DNA of 64,000 bases from Thraustochytrium sp. TN22 (GCA_013306675.1 JABLUY010000024.1:1-64000); one strand, 5' to 3'; shown: positions 28,507 to 38,718, counted from the first letter of the stretch. Numbers and translations: made by a program. The notes: a model not told the origin generated them from the sequence alone.

Positions 28507-29517
28507 TCAGGCATGCGTGGACTGCTCCATGACGCTCTTCTCGAGCGAGAAGTCGTAGTCGATGAGGGCCGGGTGCATGTCAGCCGGGTTCTTGAACTTG
28601 GGGTCGAGCGCGATGACGGTATCGGGCCCGCCGATGGTCTGCACGCGGGAGAGGCTGAGAATGCGATAAACGCCCTTCTCCTGGTTCTGTTGGGCGGCGG
28701 AGGGCGCAAGGCGGCGGGCGGCCGCCGCGGACGCTGCCGCCTCGGCGCCGTCAACGCCGCGGCCCTGGAGGAGCGCCTCGCGGCCCATCCGCAGGTAGGC
28801 CTCCATGCCGGAATCATCAGTGGGGCCGCCGTTGGGCGGGGCACCGGCGGCGGCGGCGGCCCCGCTGCTGCCGTTGGGCGCGCCCCCGGCGTGCTGGCCG
28901 GAGAGCGGCTGGTAGAAGGTTTTGGCGCGCGCGCACTCGATGGCATGCATCCACTGATCGCGCGCCTCGACGGAGCTGGCCATGAGCACAAAGTCCTTGT
29001 CGCCGCAGCGCACCTCGAAGACGCCCTGCTGCAGCGGGTAGCCGGCGGCCACGCGTGGGTTACCGAGCTCGCTGTCAACGTCGAACCTGCCCTTGGGCGT
29101 GCCGTCAGAGGTGCACACGAAGTTGTCGCGCGTGAGCACAAAGGTGCGCGTGTTCCACTTCTTGAAGATGCCCACATGCAGCTTGCTGAGCGAGCCCTCC
29201 TTGATGGAGCCGCCACGGGCAACCTGCTGCCAATCGTGCGGCACGGGACGAGCGAAGCGGATGTTGAGTTCCCTCTGGTCCTTGATGGTGTTCTGCAGCT
29301 GCGCGACGACCTCGGAGCTGGGCAAGAAGGCCACGAACTGGTCATTGACGCTCACGATGAAGTCGCCGGCCCGCACACCGCCGCGCTGCGAGTAGCCTGA
29401 GTCATCCACGCTGTTCACCACGGTGCTGCCCATCTTGGGCAGCGCCTCGTCCTCGCGGCTCACCACGCTCATGCCCAGCCGCGCGCCGCCCGGGTAGCCC
29501 ACGGCGTAGTACTCCAT
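28507..29517 (-). CDS. PDZ-PH domain protein
   Basis: 336 residues from the ATG at 29517. Residues about 1-92 form a PDZ domain: the carboxylate-binding loop is likely GARLGMSVVS, followed by AGDFIVSVNDQFVAFLP and a VVAQLQNTI helix. Residues about 103-205 form a PH domain: KEGSLSKLHVGIFKKWNTRT, FVLTRDNFVCTSDG, then VFEVRCGDKDFVLMASS with the invariant-type Trp in ARDQWMHAIECA. The rest is Ala/Gly/Gln-rich and ends in a conserved-looking helix, YRILSLSRVQTIGGPDTVIA. It is a likely membrane-recruited scaffold binding phosphoinositide and a C-terminal peptide; partners are unknown. It is divergent from the eEFSec gene, with 419 bp between starts. Confidence 0.85.
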   Translation of the reverse strand: MEYYAVGYPGGARLGMSVVSREDEALPKMGSTVVNSVDDSGYSQRGGVRAGDFIVSVNDQFVAFLPSSEVVAQLQNTIKDQRELNIRFARPVPHDWQQVARGGSIKEGSLSKLHVGIFKKWNTRTFVLTRDNFVCTSDGTPKGRFDVDSELGNPRVAAGYPLQQGVFEVRCGDKDFVLMASSVEARDQWMHAIECARAKTFYQPLSGQHAGGAPNGSSGAAAAAGAPPNGGPTDDSGMEAYLRMGREALLQGRGVDGAEAAASAAAARRLAPSAAQQNQEKGVYRILSLSRVQTIGGPDTVIALDPKFKNPADMHPALIDYDFSLEKSVMEQSTHA

Positions 29518-29664
29518 GGCGCCGGCCGTCTCGCCCGCCGGCCTCGCCCTGCCTCTCCGCGCGCGCGCGCGCGAGAGAGAGCGCTGGCCGCTGCCGGGGC
29601 GGCGTCGGCGCGCGGCTCGGCCGAGGCGCGCCGCTGGGTCTCCGCGCGCGCGGGCGGCGGCGGT

Positions 29665-29697
<33 letters not shown>

Positions 29698-29936
29698 AGC
29701 GGCGAACTTGAACGGGCTCTGTCTGTAGTCTGAGTCGCGGCCGCGCTCACAGTCACAGGAGGCAGACCGAGAGCAGACTCCGAGCTGCGGCGCGCGGGCG
29801 GCAGCGGCAGCGGCAGCGGCGGCGGCGGGCGCGGCGGCAGCTGGTCGGCTGAGTCGCTTCCCGGCTCGCTCGCTCGCTTGGTCGCTCGCTTGGTCGCTCG
29901 CTCGCTTGGTCGCCTGCAGGGCTGCCGTGGCCTTCC
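29518..29936. promoter_or_regulatory. Divergent promoter interval
   Basis: 419 bp between the PDZ-PH and eEFSec starts. It carries a GGCGGC triplet run (about 29650-29700) and a TCGCTCGCTTGG repeat (about 29867-29912) just before the eEFSec ATG. Confidence 0.45.
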
Positions 29937-31628
29937 ATGGCGGCGCTGGCGGACGGCGGCAAGGTGGTGAACGTGAACGTGGGCGTCCTGGGCCATGTAG
30001 ACTCGGGCAAAACGTCGCTGGTGCGCGCGCTGAGCACGATGCTGTCGACGGCGGCGCTGGACAAGCACCCGCAGTCCAAGGAACGTGGCATCACGCTGGA
30101 CCTCGGATTCTCCGCCTTCACGGTGGAGGCACCGCCGCAGCTGGCCGAGCAGGGCGTGAAGCAGGTGCAGTACACGCTGGTAGACTGCCCTGGACACGCG
30201 TCGCTGATCCGCACCATCATTGGCGGCGCGCAGATTATCGACCGCATGCTGCTTGTCGTAGACGTGACCAAGGGCATCCAGACGCAGACGGCGGAATGCC
30301 TGGTGATTGGAGAGATCCTCACGGATGACCTGATCGTGATCTTGAACAAGGTGGACTTGCTGCCGGAGCCGGGGCGCGAGGCGGCGCTGGAGCGCGCGAA
30401 GAAGAGCATCGAGCAGGCGCTCTCGTCGACGCGGTTCAAGGACAGCCCGATCGCGTGCGTGTCGGCGAGCGTGGGCGGCGACGGCAAGGCGGGCGTGGGC
30501 GAGGCGTCGGCGTCGGCGCCGGCCGCCGCCGTGACGGAGGGCCTGGACGAGCTCGTGGACCTGGTGCGGCGCACGACGGTGCTGCCCGACCGCGGCGATG
30601 CGAGCACGGAGCCGCTATACTATGCGATCGACCACTGCTTCCCGATCAAGGGCCAGGGCACAGTGGTGACTGGCACGGTGCTTGGCGGCGGCGTGGCCGT
30701 GGGCGAGACCGTGGAGATTCCTCAGCTTGGCCTGGAGCGCAAGGTGAAATCGATGCAGATGTTCCGCAAGCCGGTGGACCGCGCGTCCAAGGGCGACCGC
30801 GTCGCGCTGTGCTTCGCGAACCTGAACGCGGACTCTCTGGAGCGCGGCATCATGACGACGCCGGGCTCCGTGCCTCCCACCTCGGCCGCCATCGTGCTGG
30901 TGCGCAAGGTCCGCTTCTTCCCGCTCGAGTGCCGGTCCGGGTCCAAGCTGCACGTGACGGTCGGCCATGCCACGACGCTGGCGCGCGTGACCTTCTTTGG
31001 TTCCGAGGAGCTCAAGCCGCTGGCCGCGCAGCAGCTAGGCAAGGCGTTGCCGCGGCCGGTCTTTGATGCGGAGGCCGAGTTTCTCGCAGACGACGAGCTG
31101 CGCGGCGGCGGCAAGGCCAAGGGCGGGCCATTTTTGCAGTGGGCGCTGCTCACCTTTGAGCAGCCGGTGATTTGCCAGGCGGGCGCCATGGTGATTGGGT
31201 CGCGCCTGGACCTGAACGTGGACACCAAGTCGTGCCGCATCGCCTTTTACGGCCGCGTCGCGCACCAGTACCCGAAGCCGCCCTCCGACGAGGAGCTGGC
31301 GGCGCTGCGCGTCTTTCGCTACAAGGAGCGGCACGGCGCCGTGGACCGCATCGTGGACAAGGCGCCGGACGCGGATGGCAAGGTGCGCGACGTCGTGGCG
31401 CGCAGCATGTTCTCCAAGGAGACGGACATGACGCGGTTCACGGGTCTGACGGTTGTCACGGACGCCGGCGCGCGCGGGCGAATCCAGTCGTCTTTTGGCA
31501 AGACGGGCAAGTTCAACGTGCACTTTCCGGACGGCGCCGTGGTCAAGAAGGGCGACAGGCTGACGCTGCGACATAAGCGCATGATCTTCGCCACGCCCGA
31601 GGAGCGCAAGCGGCTTTTGCAAGACTGA
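29937..31628 (+). CDS. EEFSEC: Selenocysteine-specific elongation factor eEFSec (SelB)
   Basis: 563 residues, close to the 580-600 of the eukaryotic family. The GTPase motifs are all present: G1 GHVDSGKTSL, G2 KERGITLDLGF, G3 DCPGHASLI, G4 NKVDLL, then CVSAS. The G2 to G3 region is SelB-type rather than EF-1 alpha-type. Two beta-barrel domains follow, with GQGTVVTGTVLGGGVAVG and a PVICQAGAMVIGSRLD stretch. The C-terminal domain has TGLTVVTDAGARGRI, SSFGKTGKFNVHFPDG and LRHKRMIF, typical of eEFSec domain IV. The factor delivers Sec-tRNA(Sec) to UGA codons specified by a SECIS element via SBP2. It shows that this organism decodes UGA as selenocysteine. Confidence 0.95.
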   Translation: MAALADGGKVVNVNVGVLGHVDSGKTSLVRALSTMLSTAALDKHPQSKERGITLDLGFSAFTVEAPPQLAEQGVKQVQYTLVDCPGHASLIRTIIGGAQIIDRMLLVVDVTKGIQTQTAECLVIGEILTDDLIVILNKVDLLPEPGREAALERAKKSIEQALSSTRFKDSPIACVSASVGGDGKAGVGEASASAPAAAVTEGLDELVDLVRRTTVLPDRGDASTEPLYYAIDHCFPIKGQGTVVTGTVLGGGVAVGETVEIPQLGLERKVKSMQMFRKPVDRASKGDRVALCFANLNADSLERGIMTTPGSVPPTSAAIVLVRKVRFFPLECRSGSKLHVTVGHATTLARVTFFGSEELKPLAAQQLGKALPRPVFDAEAEFLADDELRGGGKAKGGPFLQWALLTFEQPVICQAGAMVIGSRLDLNVDTKSCRIAFYGRVAHQYPKPPSDEELAALRVFRYKERHGAVDRIVDKAPDADGKVRDVVARSMFSKETDMTRFTGLTVVTDAGARGRIQSSFGKTGKFNVHFPDGAVVKKGDRLTLRHKRMIFATPEERKRLLQD

Positions 31629-32076
31629 GTTGGAGTATGTGTTGCGTGCGAGAGAGAAGATAGATCTATAGATACCGGGGCCAGGGGAAGCGAGGAGCGA
31701 TGGGAGCCAGAATCTCCACGCCAGGCGCTCCGCCGCAGGACCATCCCAAGCCTTGTCTTTGGCCTGCACGCAGGCTTGGCACACTGCATGGCCTGAAACG
31801 GTGCAAGGACGCACGCGCGGTGCGCAGCGCAGTCTCTTGAGATGTGTGCATGGCCAAAGCAGGCGGATTTGCGAAGGAGGGGGATCGGTGCCGCGGGAGC
31901 GAAGCGCGGGACGAGATTCCAAGCCGCCTGGTCGGAGCGCAGGCATGGTCTGGAGCTTGTGCACGGACCGCAACGCGGGCATGATCTGAAACTTGTGTAC
32001 GGACCGCTGGCTGGCTTGCTGGTTGGCCGGCCGGCTGGCTGGCATGTGAACGGGCGGGATGATGACTCACACTCAC
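31629..32076. other. Convergent intergenic interval
   Basis: 448 bp between eEFSec and the RMDN1-like gene. It contains a GGCTGGCT/GGCCGGCC run at about 32008-32042 and no visible gene. Confidence 0.55.
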
Positions 32077-33090
32077 TCAGGCGGCGGTGATCATGCCGGG
32101 AGCGCCATTGCGGCGCAGCACCTCGCGCGCCTCGGCGAGAATGGCCTCATCGTCCGGGTTAATGACGAGACGGCGCGTGGTATACTCGGCCCACTCGGCG
32201 GCCTTGGCGGCGTCGCCGAGCTTCTCGTAAGTCTTGGCGATCATGAGCGCGTTCTTGTTCCAGAACTCAGGCTGGACATCCTCGGCACGCAGAAAGAACT
32301 TGAGCGCCTCATCGAAGGAGGAGGTGGGCGGGCTGGCGAAGATGGCGCTGGCGAGCTTGCGCGACATCCAGCCAAGGTCAGCGAGCTCGTAGCACCAGGA
32401 GCCGAGGCAGTAGTAGGACATGCCGTCCTTGTTGTTGAGCTTGATGGCATCCTCGAAGTGCTTGCGGATGTCGTTGAGGTGCGTGATGGTGTACTTGGTG
32501 CCCTCGAACTCGCCAACGGCCTGAATGGCGATGCCGCACCAGTAGTGGGAGCGGAAGTCTTCAGGCGCCACCTCGAGCGCCATGCGCGCGTACTTGAGCG
32601 AGTCCTCGGCGAGCTGGCGCTTCTGCTCGGGCGTGCCGCAGACGACCTGGTCGCCGGCGTCCTTGCTGTGAATGAGGTTGTACGAGGCGCGCGCCAGACG
32701 CCAGCACAGGTCGGCCTTCTCGGCGGTGTCCGTGCTGCGCTCGAACATGCTGTCGAGCTTCTCCATGCAGGCCGCCAGGTTGCCGTTCACGCCGCGCTGC
32801 TCGTACAGCACATCCACGTCCTGCAGATCGCCGGCCGCCACGCCGTCCATGAGCTTGATCTTGGGCGGGTCGCACCAGGCCGCGGGCTTGGCGGCGGCCG
32901 CCACCGTGACCGCTGCGGCCAGGCCGAGCGTCGCGCCGCCCCAGGCCGCGCGGCTCATGCCCGTCGCCGCCGGCGCGGCGGCCGTGGCGGCCGCGCGCCG
33001 CGCGCCCGAGCTCACGCCCCGCCGCGCGCCGGTGCGCGTCGCCGCCGCGGCCGTCGCCCTGCGCGCCGCCATGCCGGCCGCGTGCCTCAT
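32077..33090 (-). CDS. RMDN1: RMDN1-like TPR protein, predicted mitochondrial
   Basis: 337 residues from the ATG at 33090. The N-terminus is Arg/Ala-rich with no acidic residues (MRHAAGMAARRATAAAATR), followed by an Ala/Gly hydrophobic stretch near GATLGLAAAVTVAAAA, consistent with mitochondrial targeting and a membrane anchor. The remainder matches the regulator of microtubule dynamics (FAM82) family: LCWRLARASYNL, SLKYARMALEVAPEDF, HYWCGIAIQAVGEFEGTKY, SYYCLGSWCYELADLGWMSR, and FASPPTSSFDEALKFFLRAE. Family members attach to mitochondria or microtubules, and RMDN3 tethers ER to mitochondria. A second in-frame ATG lies at 33072. The frame is also open upstream, without a convincing start. Confidence 0.9.
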   Translation of the reverse strand: MRHAAGMAARRATAAAATRTGARRGVSSGARRAAATAAAPAATGMSRAAWGGATLGLAAAVTVAAAAKPAAWCDPPKIKLMDGVAAGDLQDVDVLYEQRGVNGNLAACMEKLDSMFERSTDTAEKADLCWRLARASYNLIHSKDAGDQVVCGTPEQKRQLAEDSLKYARMALEVAPEDFRSHYWCGIAIQAVGEFEGTKYTITHLNDIRKHFEDAIKLNNKDGMSYYCLGSWCYELADLGWMSRKLASAIFASPPTSSFDEALKFFLRAEDVQPEFWNKNALMIAKTYEKLGDAAKAAEWAEYTTRRLVINPDDEAILAEAREVLRRNGAPGMITAA

Positions 33091-34151
33091 GCTGCTGCCG
33101 CCGCTGCCGCCGCTGCCTCTGTTTCGCCTCGCGCTCGCGCCGCTGCTCGCCCGCTTGCGTCCGGTCGGCCAGGCGTCGTCGCGCGCGCGCAGCCTTGATT
33201 CAGGTATGCTGCTTGCTCGAGTTCTGCGCTTCGCGAGCGCCGAGACCAAGGTGGCCTCTGGCAAGACTCGGCAGGAGAAGGAGGAGGAGGAGGAGGAGGA
33301 GCTGGAGGACCACGGCGTCCAGCCGCGCCCCGGCCCGCTCGAGGTCGCACGCGCTCGCACGCCTGGCGGCTGACGATCTCGTCGCGGCCGCAAATCCCTC
33401 TCCGACGAGCTCCCGGCCCGGAGCCTGTGCGCGCGAGGCCGGCCAGCGCAGGCTGCGGAGGCTGCGCGCGGCGTGCAGCGCACTGAGCGCAGTGCGCTGC
33501 GATGGCTGGCTCATGGGCGACATCGATGTCATCCTGGTCTTCTCGAAGGATTGCGGCGGAACCAGGCGGCGACCGCCGAGGTACCCGGCACTGCGGCGCA
33601 CTGCAGCAAGAACATGGAGGCGCTGACTCTGGGAAGCAGCCGTGCGGCGGGCAATGGATGCCGGACGGCGAGGGCGAGGCTCCGCAGCGGCGCAGAAGCC
33701 GTGTCGGCGCAGGGCGGCGCAACAAGCCTGAAGAAGGTGGTGTTGGTGGAGGCCACACCACTGGCCGGCGCGTTGTGCGAGCTGGATGTTAGTGCAAGGT
33801 CGATGCAAGAGTGAAGCTGAGGCGAGAGAGTGAGAGTCTGAGACGGAGAGGAGAGAGTGCGGTGACCAAGTGACCTGCTGGCTGGCCTCCGCGGCGCTCA
33901 CCATGGTCACTGTCTGGTCATCAGATGAGGTCTGCCGGCGGGCTGGACGAGCGAGTGCGAATAGCCGCCGCGGCCAGCCTGACCAAGACTGACGGGCGGA
34001 GCAAGACGATAACTTGAAGCAGAGGTAGATAAAAAGAAGTCTGGTTTCATTGGGCTTCCATGTTTGTCAGACCGCGCCCGGCTACTTCTACTTGGTGGGC
34101 GCCGTCAGGTGGCACGTGGTCACGGTCAGGGTTGCCGTAGGCCTGGTCAAT
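33091..34151. other. Intergenic interval
   Basis: 1061 bp between the RMDN1-like start and the glutamate decarboxylase 3' end. There is a GGAGGAGGAGG purine run at about 33278-33306. I see no gene, RNA or element in the rest. Confidence 0.5.
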
Positions 34152-35654
34152 TTAGCAAACGCCGTTGGTAGCGGTGTCGTTGTCGTAGTGGTCGATGTTG
34201 CCGCCGAAGAGGTGGCCGGTGATGTGGCGCGAGAGCTTGTGCTGAAGCTTAAAGGTGTCTTCCTTGTCGATCTTGCGCTTCTTGCGCAGGCGCGGGGACT
34301 CGTCGCGGTACTGGGCGTTCTTGGGGTGCAGCAGGTGCGTGGGGTTCTCGGCGAAGAAGTTGACGGCGCGAGCGATGTCGGTAACGAGGAGGCGAATCAT
34401 GTTGCGCGAGAGGTTCTGCTTAACGACGGCACGCATGACGACGAGGTGCTCGGCGCCCTCGGGCAGCTGGTAGGCCGGGACCGTCCAGCCGCGGCCCTTG
34501 AGGGCGTCCTGCAGGTCGTAGAGCGTGAAGCCGGACTTGATGGGGTCCTTGAGGCAGAATGCGACAAGCGGCATGTCGCCGGTGTCGACGATGCGGAAGT
34601 GGCCGGTGGCCTTGAGCATATCGCGCAGAAACGCGGCGTTGCTAATGCCGTTCTTCATGATGCCGGCGAAGCCACCGCGGCCGAGGCGCAGGAACATGTA
34701 GTACTGCGCGAGGATGGTAGATGCCGGCTTGCTGAAGTTGAGCGTGAGACTGGACTGGCTGCCGCCGAGGTAGTCGACGGTGGTGACGAGGTCCTTGGGG
34801 CATTCTGACTTCTCGCGGAAGAGCAGCCAGCCGAGGCCGGCGTAGGTGAGGCCGAACTTGTGGCCGCTGGCGTTGATGCTGCAGACCTGGGGCAGGCGAA
34901 AATCCCAGAGCAGCTCGGGCCGCGTGAATGGCGCGATGAAACCGCCCGAGGCGGCGTCCACGTGCACGCCGACGTTCCAGTCGTTTTTGTCATTGACGCG
35001 CTGCACCATGCGGCAGATGGAGGCAACATCCTCGAACTCGCCATTGAAGGTGCTGCCGAGGATGGGGCAGACGCCAATGGTGTGCTCGTCGATGAGCTTC
35101 TCTGCGCGCTCGGCGGTGAGCACGAGCTTGTCCTCAGAGATGGGCGCCGTGCGGCCCTCGATTTCAAAGTACTTGCACGCCTTGTGCCAGCAGCACTGCA
35201 CATTGGCGCCAAAGACCAGGTTGGGCTTGTAGTCCGTGGACAGGCCCTTCTCCTTGCGCCACGCGCGGTGCTTCCACTTGAGCGCCAGGCACGCCAGCAT
35301 GATGGCCTCGCTCGAGCCGACGCAGGCCGTGCCGGTCATCTTGTTCTCCTCCTCGTCCAGCTTGGCGTGCCACAGGTTGCCGATCATGTTCACGCACCGC
35401 TGGTGGATGGCCGACGTCGTCGGGTACTCGTCGAAGTCGATCGCGTTGACGCGCATGCCTCGACGCATGATCTCCTCCGCTTCGGGCTCCATGAAGGTCG
35501 TCACGAAGGTCGCCAGGTTCTGCAGCGTCTGCCCGTCCAGCAGCATCTCGTCCTCGATGATGGTCTTGGCGCACGCCGCCGGCAGCCCCTCCTGCGGCAT
35601 GTGCATGTCCGGCGCCATTTGCAGCGCCGACTCCGTCGCGTACACCTCCTTCAT
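34152..35654 (-). CDS. GAD: Glutamate decarboxylase
   Basis: 500 residues from the ATG at 35654. It is a PLP enzyme of the plant/bacterial GAD group: TGTACVGSSEAIMLACLALK (substrate and PLP-phosphate loop), HVDAASGGFIAPF, and the PLP lysine in SINASGHKFGLTYAGLGWLLF, then YLGGSQSSLTLNFSKPAS. It converts glutamate plus a proton to GABA and CO2, feeding the GABA shunt or acid resistance. The N-terminal VYATESALQMAPDMHMPQEG also fits this group. The C-terminus carries a basic run (RLRKKRKIDKED) and then HKLSRHITGHLFGG. I cannot say if that tail binds calmodulin as in plants. Confidence 0.96.
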   Translation of the reverse strand: MKEVYATESALQMAPDMHMPQEGLPAACAKTIIEDEMLLDGQTLQNLATFVTTFMEPEAEEIMRRGMRVNAIDFDEYPTTSAIHQRCVNMIGNLWHAKLDEEENKMTGTACVGSSEAIMLACLALKWKHRAWRKEKGLSTDYKPNLVFGANVQCCWHKACKYFEIEGRTAPISEDKLVLTAERAEKLIDEHTIGVCPILGSTFNGEFEDVASICRMVQRVNDKNDWNVGVHVDAASGGFIAPFTRPELLWDFRLPQVCSINASGHKFGLTYAGLGWLLFREKSECPKDLVTTVDYLGGSQSSLTLNFSKPASTILAQYYMFLRLGRGGFAGIMKNGISNAAFLRDMLKATGHFRIVDTGDMPLVAFCLKDPIKSGFTLYDLQDALKGRGWTVPAYQLPEGAEHLVVMRAVVKQNLSRNMIRLLVTDIARAVNFFAENPTHLLHPKNAQYRDESPRLRKKRKIDKEDTFKLQHKLSRHITGHLFGGNIDHYDNDTATNGVC

Positions 35655-36179
35655 CGTGCCTGCCGTGCGCTGCTACTGCTGCCGGTGCCAGCCTCTGCCT
35701 CCGCCACGGCGCGAATCGATTCTGCCTCCCTCCGCGTCGCGCCTCGACCTCGTATCTAGCTAGCTTCGTGGCTCGCCCGCTGGAGTTTGGGCCGGGCCTA
35801 TGGATCCTGCTGCGGTGCGTCCCCAGCCAGTCCTTTGAGGCCCAGGGCCGAACCGCTCGGCCTCCGGCGCGCCTCGACTAACCAACCTCGCCCCGACCCG
35901 GCCGGATTCCGCCGCGGCGTCCCGCGGGCGCCTCGGTGGGTCGGCCGCCCGCCGCCGCCGCCCACGCGGCGCGGCGCTGCCCCGAGCGCAGCGCCGCGAG
36001 GGCGCGGGCCTGATGATCCTTTTGCGCGGCGACCATGACGGTCACGGCGAGGGCCTGGGGACGGGCGCGACCTGGCCCTGAGCTTCGAGCGGTACTCCAC
36101 CAGCCTGCAGCGCGGCCACGCTGTCCGGCACGAGCGCCCTCTGCGACAGTGCGGTCGGAGCGGGTGTCGCTGAGGGCGA

Positions 36180-36267
36180 TGGCTTTGCATCTTTCCGTGT
36201 CGAACCTCGGCGCGCAGCAGAGCGCGCAGAACTCCGGGTTCGAGGAGTCAAATGCAATGCAAAGCCA
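36180..36267. other. Nested inverted-repeat structure, possible structured RNA
   Basis: Three stems nest inside 88 nt. Outer: TGGCTTTGCAT (36180-36190) pairs perfectly with ATGCAAAGCCA (36257-36267). Middle: TCGAACCTCGG (36200-36210) pairs with CCGGGTTCGA (36234-36243), with one bulged T. Inner: CGCGC (36211-36215) pairs with GCGCG (36222-36226), with loop AGCAGA. The 3' arm includes GGTTCGA, like the start of a Pol III B box, but the fold does not make a normal tRNA cloverleaf. Direction of any transcript is unknown. Confidence 0.5.
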
Positions 36268-36682
36268 GGGACCTGCAGAAGAACAAGGACGACCTCGGGA
36301 CGATTGTCGGGCGGGACCAGGAGGGGGACTCGCCGGCGGACTTGCCAGAGAGCCTGAGAGAGGTTGAGAGGTGACGGTGCGAGCCGAATGCGAGCAGGCG
36401 AATTCAATCGTGGCGAGGCTGACATTGTCTGCAGTGACATCGAAGCTCCCCACGGTGGCAGCGAGGTCGAGCTACATACGAAGGCGTCACGACATGAAAA
36501 GAACCAACGCGACTCGCCTTTACGCCGGTGCAAGTGAAGAAGAAGAGTCCAGGATCATGCCAAAGAACCATGGCACTCTCTTGGCTTTGGTAGCAGCGGC
36601 TTGCTTCTCGCGGAATCTCGCCCACTCCAAAAAAAAGGCACACATAATTAGGTCAGGCGCACCGCTGGCAAGCTACGAGCAG

Positions 36683-37290
36683 CTTCGAGCGAGCTTTTAC
36701 AGTCGAGAGCTATGGATCATTTGAAGGCTTGCGATGCTTCATGAGCTGCCGAAAGCTCCCGGAAGCTGCGACTTGGTTCGCCGCTGCCACTTTCGCGTGT
36801 GGGCGGGCTGCGGCGCAGCGCTGCGCCCAGGTCGGCTGACGTCACTGCACCCGCAAGCAACTAAGCTGCGCCTTCGCGCTACAGTGGCTACACTGCCACG
36901 GCACATTGGCACAAGCCTTGGGTGACGCGCTTTCACAACGCGTGCACAAGCAAAGGGGGCTCATGATTGCAGCTTGACGGCATTCCCCTCGCCGACCAGC
37001 AGCGCTGATGGTGACAGACTCCACCGGCCTGGCGGATGCCAAGTGGAGAAGAGCGCTTCGAGCGAGCTTTTACAGTCGAGAGCTTTGGAACATTTGAAGG
37101 CTTGCGATGCTTCATGAGCTCCCGAAAGCTCCCGGAAGCTGCGACTTGGTTCGCCGCTGCCACGTTCACGCGTGGGGGCGTGCCCGGCGTGGGCTGCGGC
37201 GCTGCGCCTAGGTCGGCTGACGTCACTGCACCCGCCTTCGCGGCGCATTGCGCAAGGTGACGCGCTTTCACACGGCGCAAGCAAATAGCT
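36683..37290 (+). repeat. Diverged direct duplication of about 0.25 kb, each copy with a TGACGTCA palindrome
   Basis: Copy 1 spans about 36683-36955 and copy 2 about 37056-37290. Both start CTTCGAGCGAGCTTTTACAG, share GGCTTGCGATGCTTCATGAG and GCTGCGACTTGGTTCGCCGC, and reach GTCGGCTGACGTCACTGCAC. They diverge later by indels, so the offset grows from 373 to 381 bp. The CRE-like palindrome TGACGTCA is at 36837-36844 and 37218-37225. Neither copy has a coding frame worth calling. Confidence 0.85.
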
Positions 37291-38496
37291 TCGCTCTACT
37301 AGGGCCTAGCTCGAGGCTCTAAGCGCCAGGCAAGAGCTCGTGAAAGCCTCTGCGTCGGCGACTGCAAACTTGAACGTTGCCCGATCATCTGCAGCTTGAA
37401 CGCGCTACGCGGACAGCGTCAGCTTCTCTTGTCTTGTCTTATCCGTGGTTCCTCCATGTTCGCGCGGCAGTGGCGGCACGGCGCAGGCACACGCGGTCCC
37501 TCGACGACGACGTCACCGCTCTTGCGGTGCACCGCCAAAGCTCAGGGCTGGGCCGTAGAGCCACGTCGCGCCACGTCGCCCACGACGCCTCGGTGACCGC
37601 CGCGCGTCACTTCCGATTCATCTGACAAAAAGCTTTGATGGATGGATCATGATGATGAATCATGATGCGCTTCGCGACCGACTCGCTCTCGCGAATTTTG
37701 ATTGAAGACTTTTCGAGCAAGAGATCCGAGTCGCCGGCTGCCAGCCTGCCAGGGCGACCACCTCGCCGTGCGGCCGCTGCGTCGGGCCGTCGAGGCCTGC
37801 CCCCGCGCGCGGTCGCCTCGAGCTTCCCAAAGGCGCCGCCCGCCGCCTCGCGCCGGCGCATCGCCGCCGCCGCCGCCTGAAATCAGCTAGCTCGCCCCCT
37901 GCTTGCAGCTCGCGCCCGGCGGGCACGCGCGCGCGGACGACGACGACGCAAGCAAGGACAGCTGGATACAGGCGCAGCTGCCTTGCTGGCTGGCTGGCTG
38001 GCCAGGATACAGCCGCGGCACAGCAGCCTCGAGGCGAGGCCCTGAGCCAGGCCGGCTGCGCGCGGGCGCCGCGCGCTCGCCGCCCGTGCCCCTCGCTCGC
38101 TCGCTCGCTCGCTCGCCGCCGCGCCGCGCCGCGCCCAGCTGGCCGGCCTCCGAGTCCTGGCCGGCCGCCCTGACGCTGGAGCGGTCACGACTCACGGGCC
38201 GCGGCGCGTTGCGCGCGCATTCCAGCGCCCGGCGGCGGCTGCAGCCGCACTGCCAGCAGTGCCCAGCACCCAGCGGTGGGCGGCGGCAGCGCAGCGCAGC
38301 GCGGCGCGGCGCGGCGCGGCGCGGCCGCCTGCGTCGCAGCGCGCCGCCTTGCGTCGCGTCGCGTCGCCCACGTCGCTGTGCCGTCACCGGTGCGCTTGCG
38401 CTTGTGTCAGGTCGCGCCTGCTGTTAGTTAGTTAGGTTAGTTAGTTGGTTACGCCGGCGCATGCCAAGACGACATGATTACCTCACGAACGAACTT

Positions 38497-38613
38497 CCCG
38501 GCCGGCAGCCTGCCTGCCTGCCTGCCTGCCCGCTTGCCTGCCTGCCTGCCGCTGCGCCACGCCACGCTTGGCCTCGCCTCGCCTCGCCTCGCCTCGCCTC
38601 GCCTCGCCTCGCC
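38497..38613 (+). repeat. CCTG and GCCTC simple-repeat cluster
   Basis: A CCTG tetranucleotide run (about 38510-38550, interrupted once) is followed by about eight GCCTC units (38571-38613). Upstream of the transhydrogenase gene. Confidence 0.85.
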
Positions 38614-38718
38614 CGGCTCGCCGCGAGTCCGAGCGAGCGGCGCCGCGCCGCGCCGCCGCTCCGGGAAGGTGAGAGACACTCGTGAGGAGGCAGCAGCGAG
38701 GCCCGCCGCCTGTCCCTC

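Noticed and set aside
36180-36267. Reading the nested stems as tRNA, including tRNA(Sec)
   Set aside because: No arrangement gives acceptor, D, anticodon and T arms together, and there is no TCA anticodon in a loop position, on either strand.
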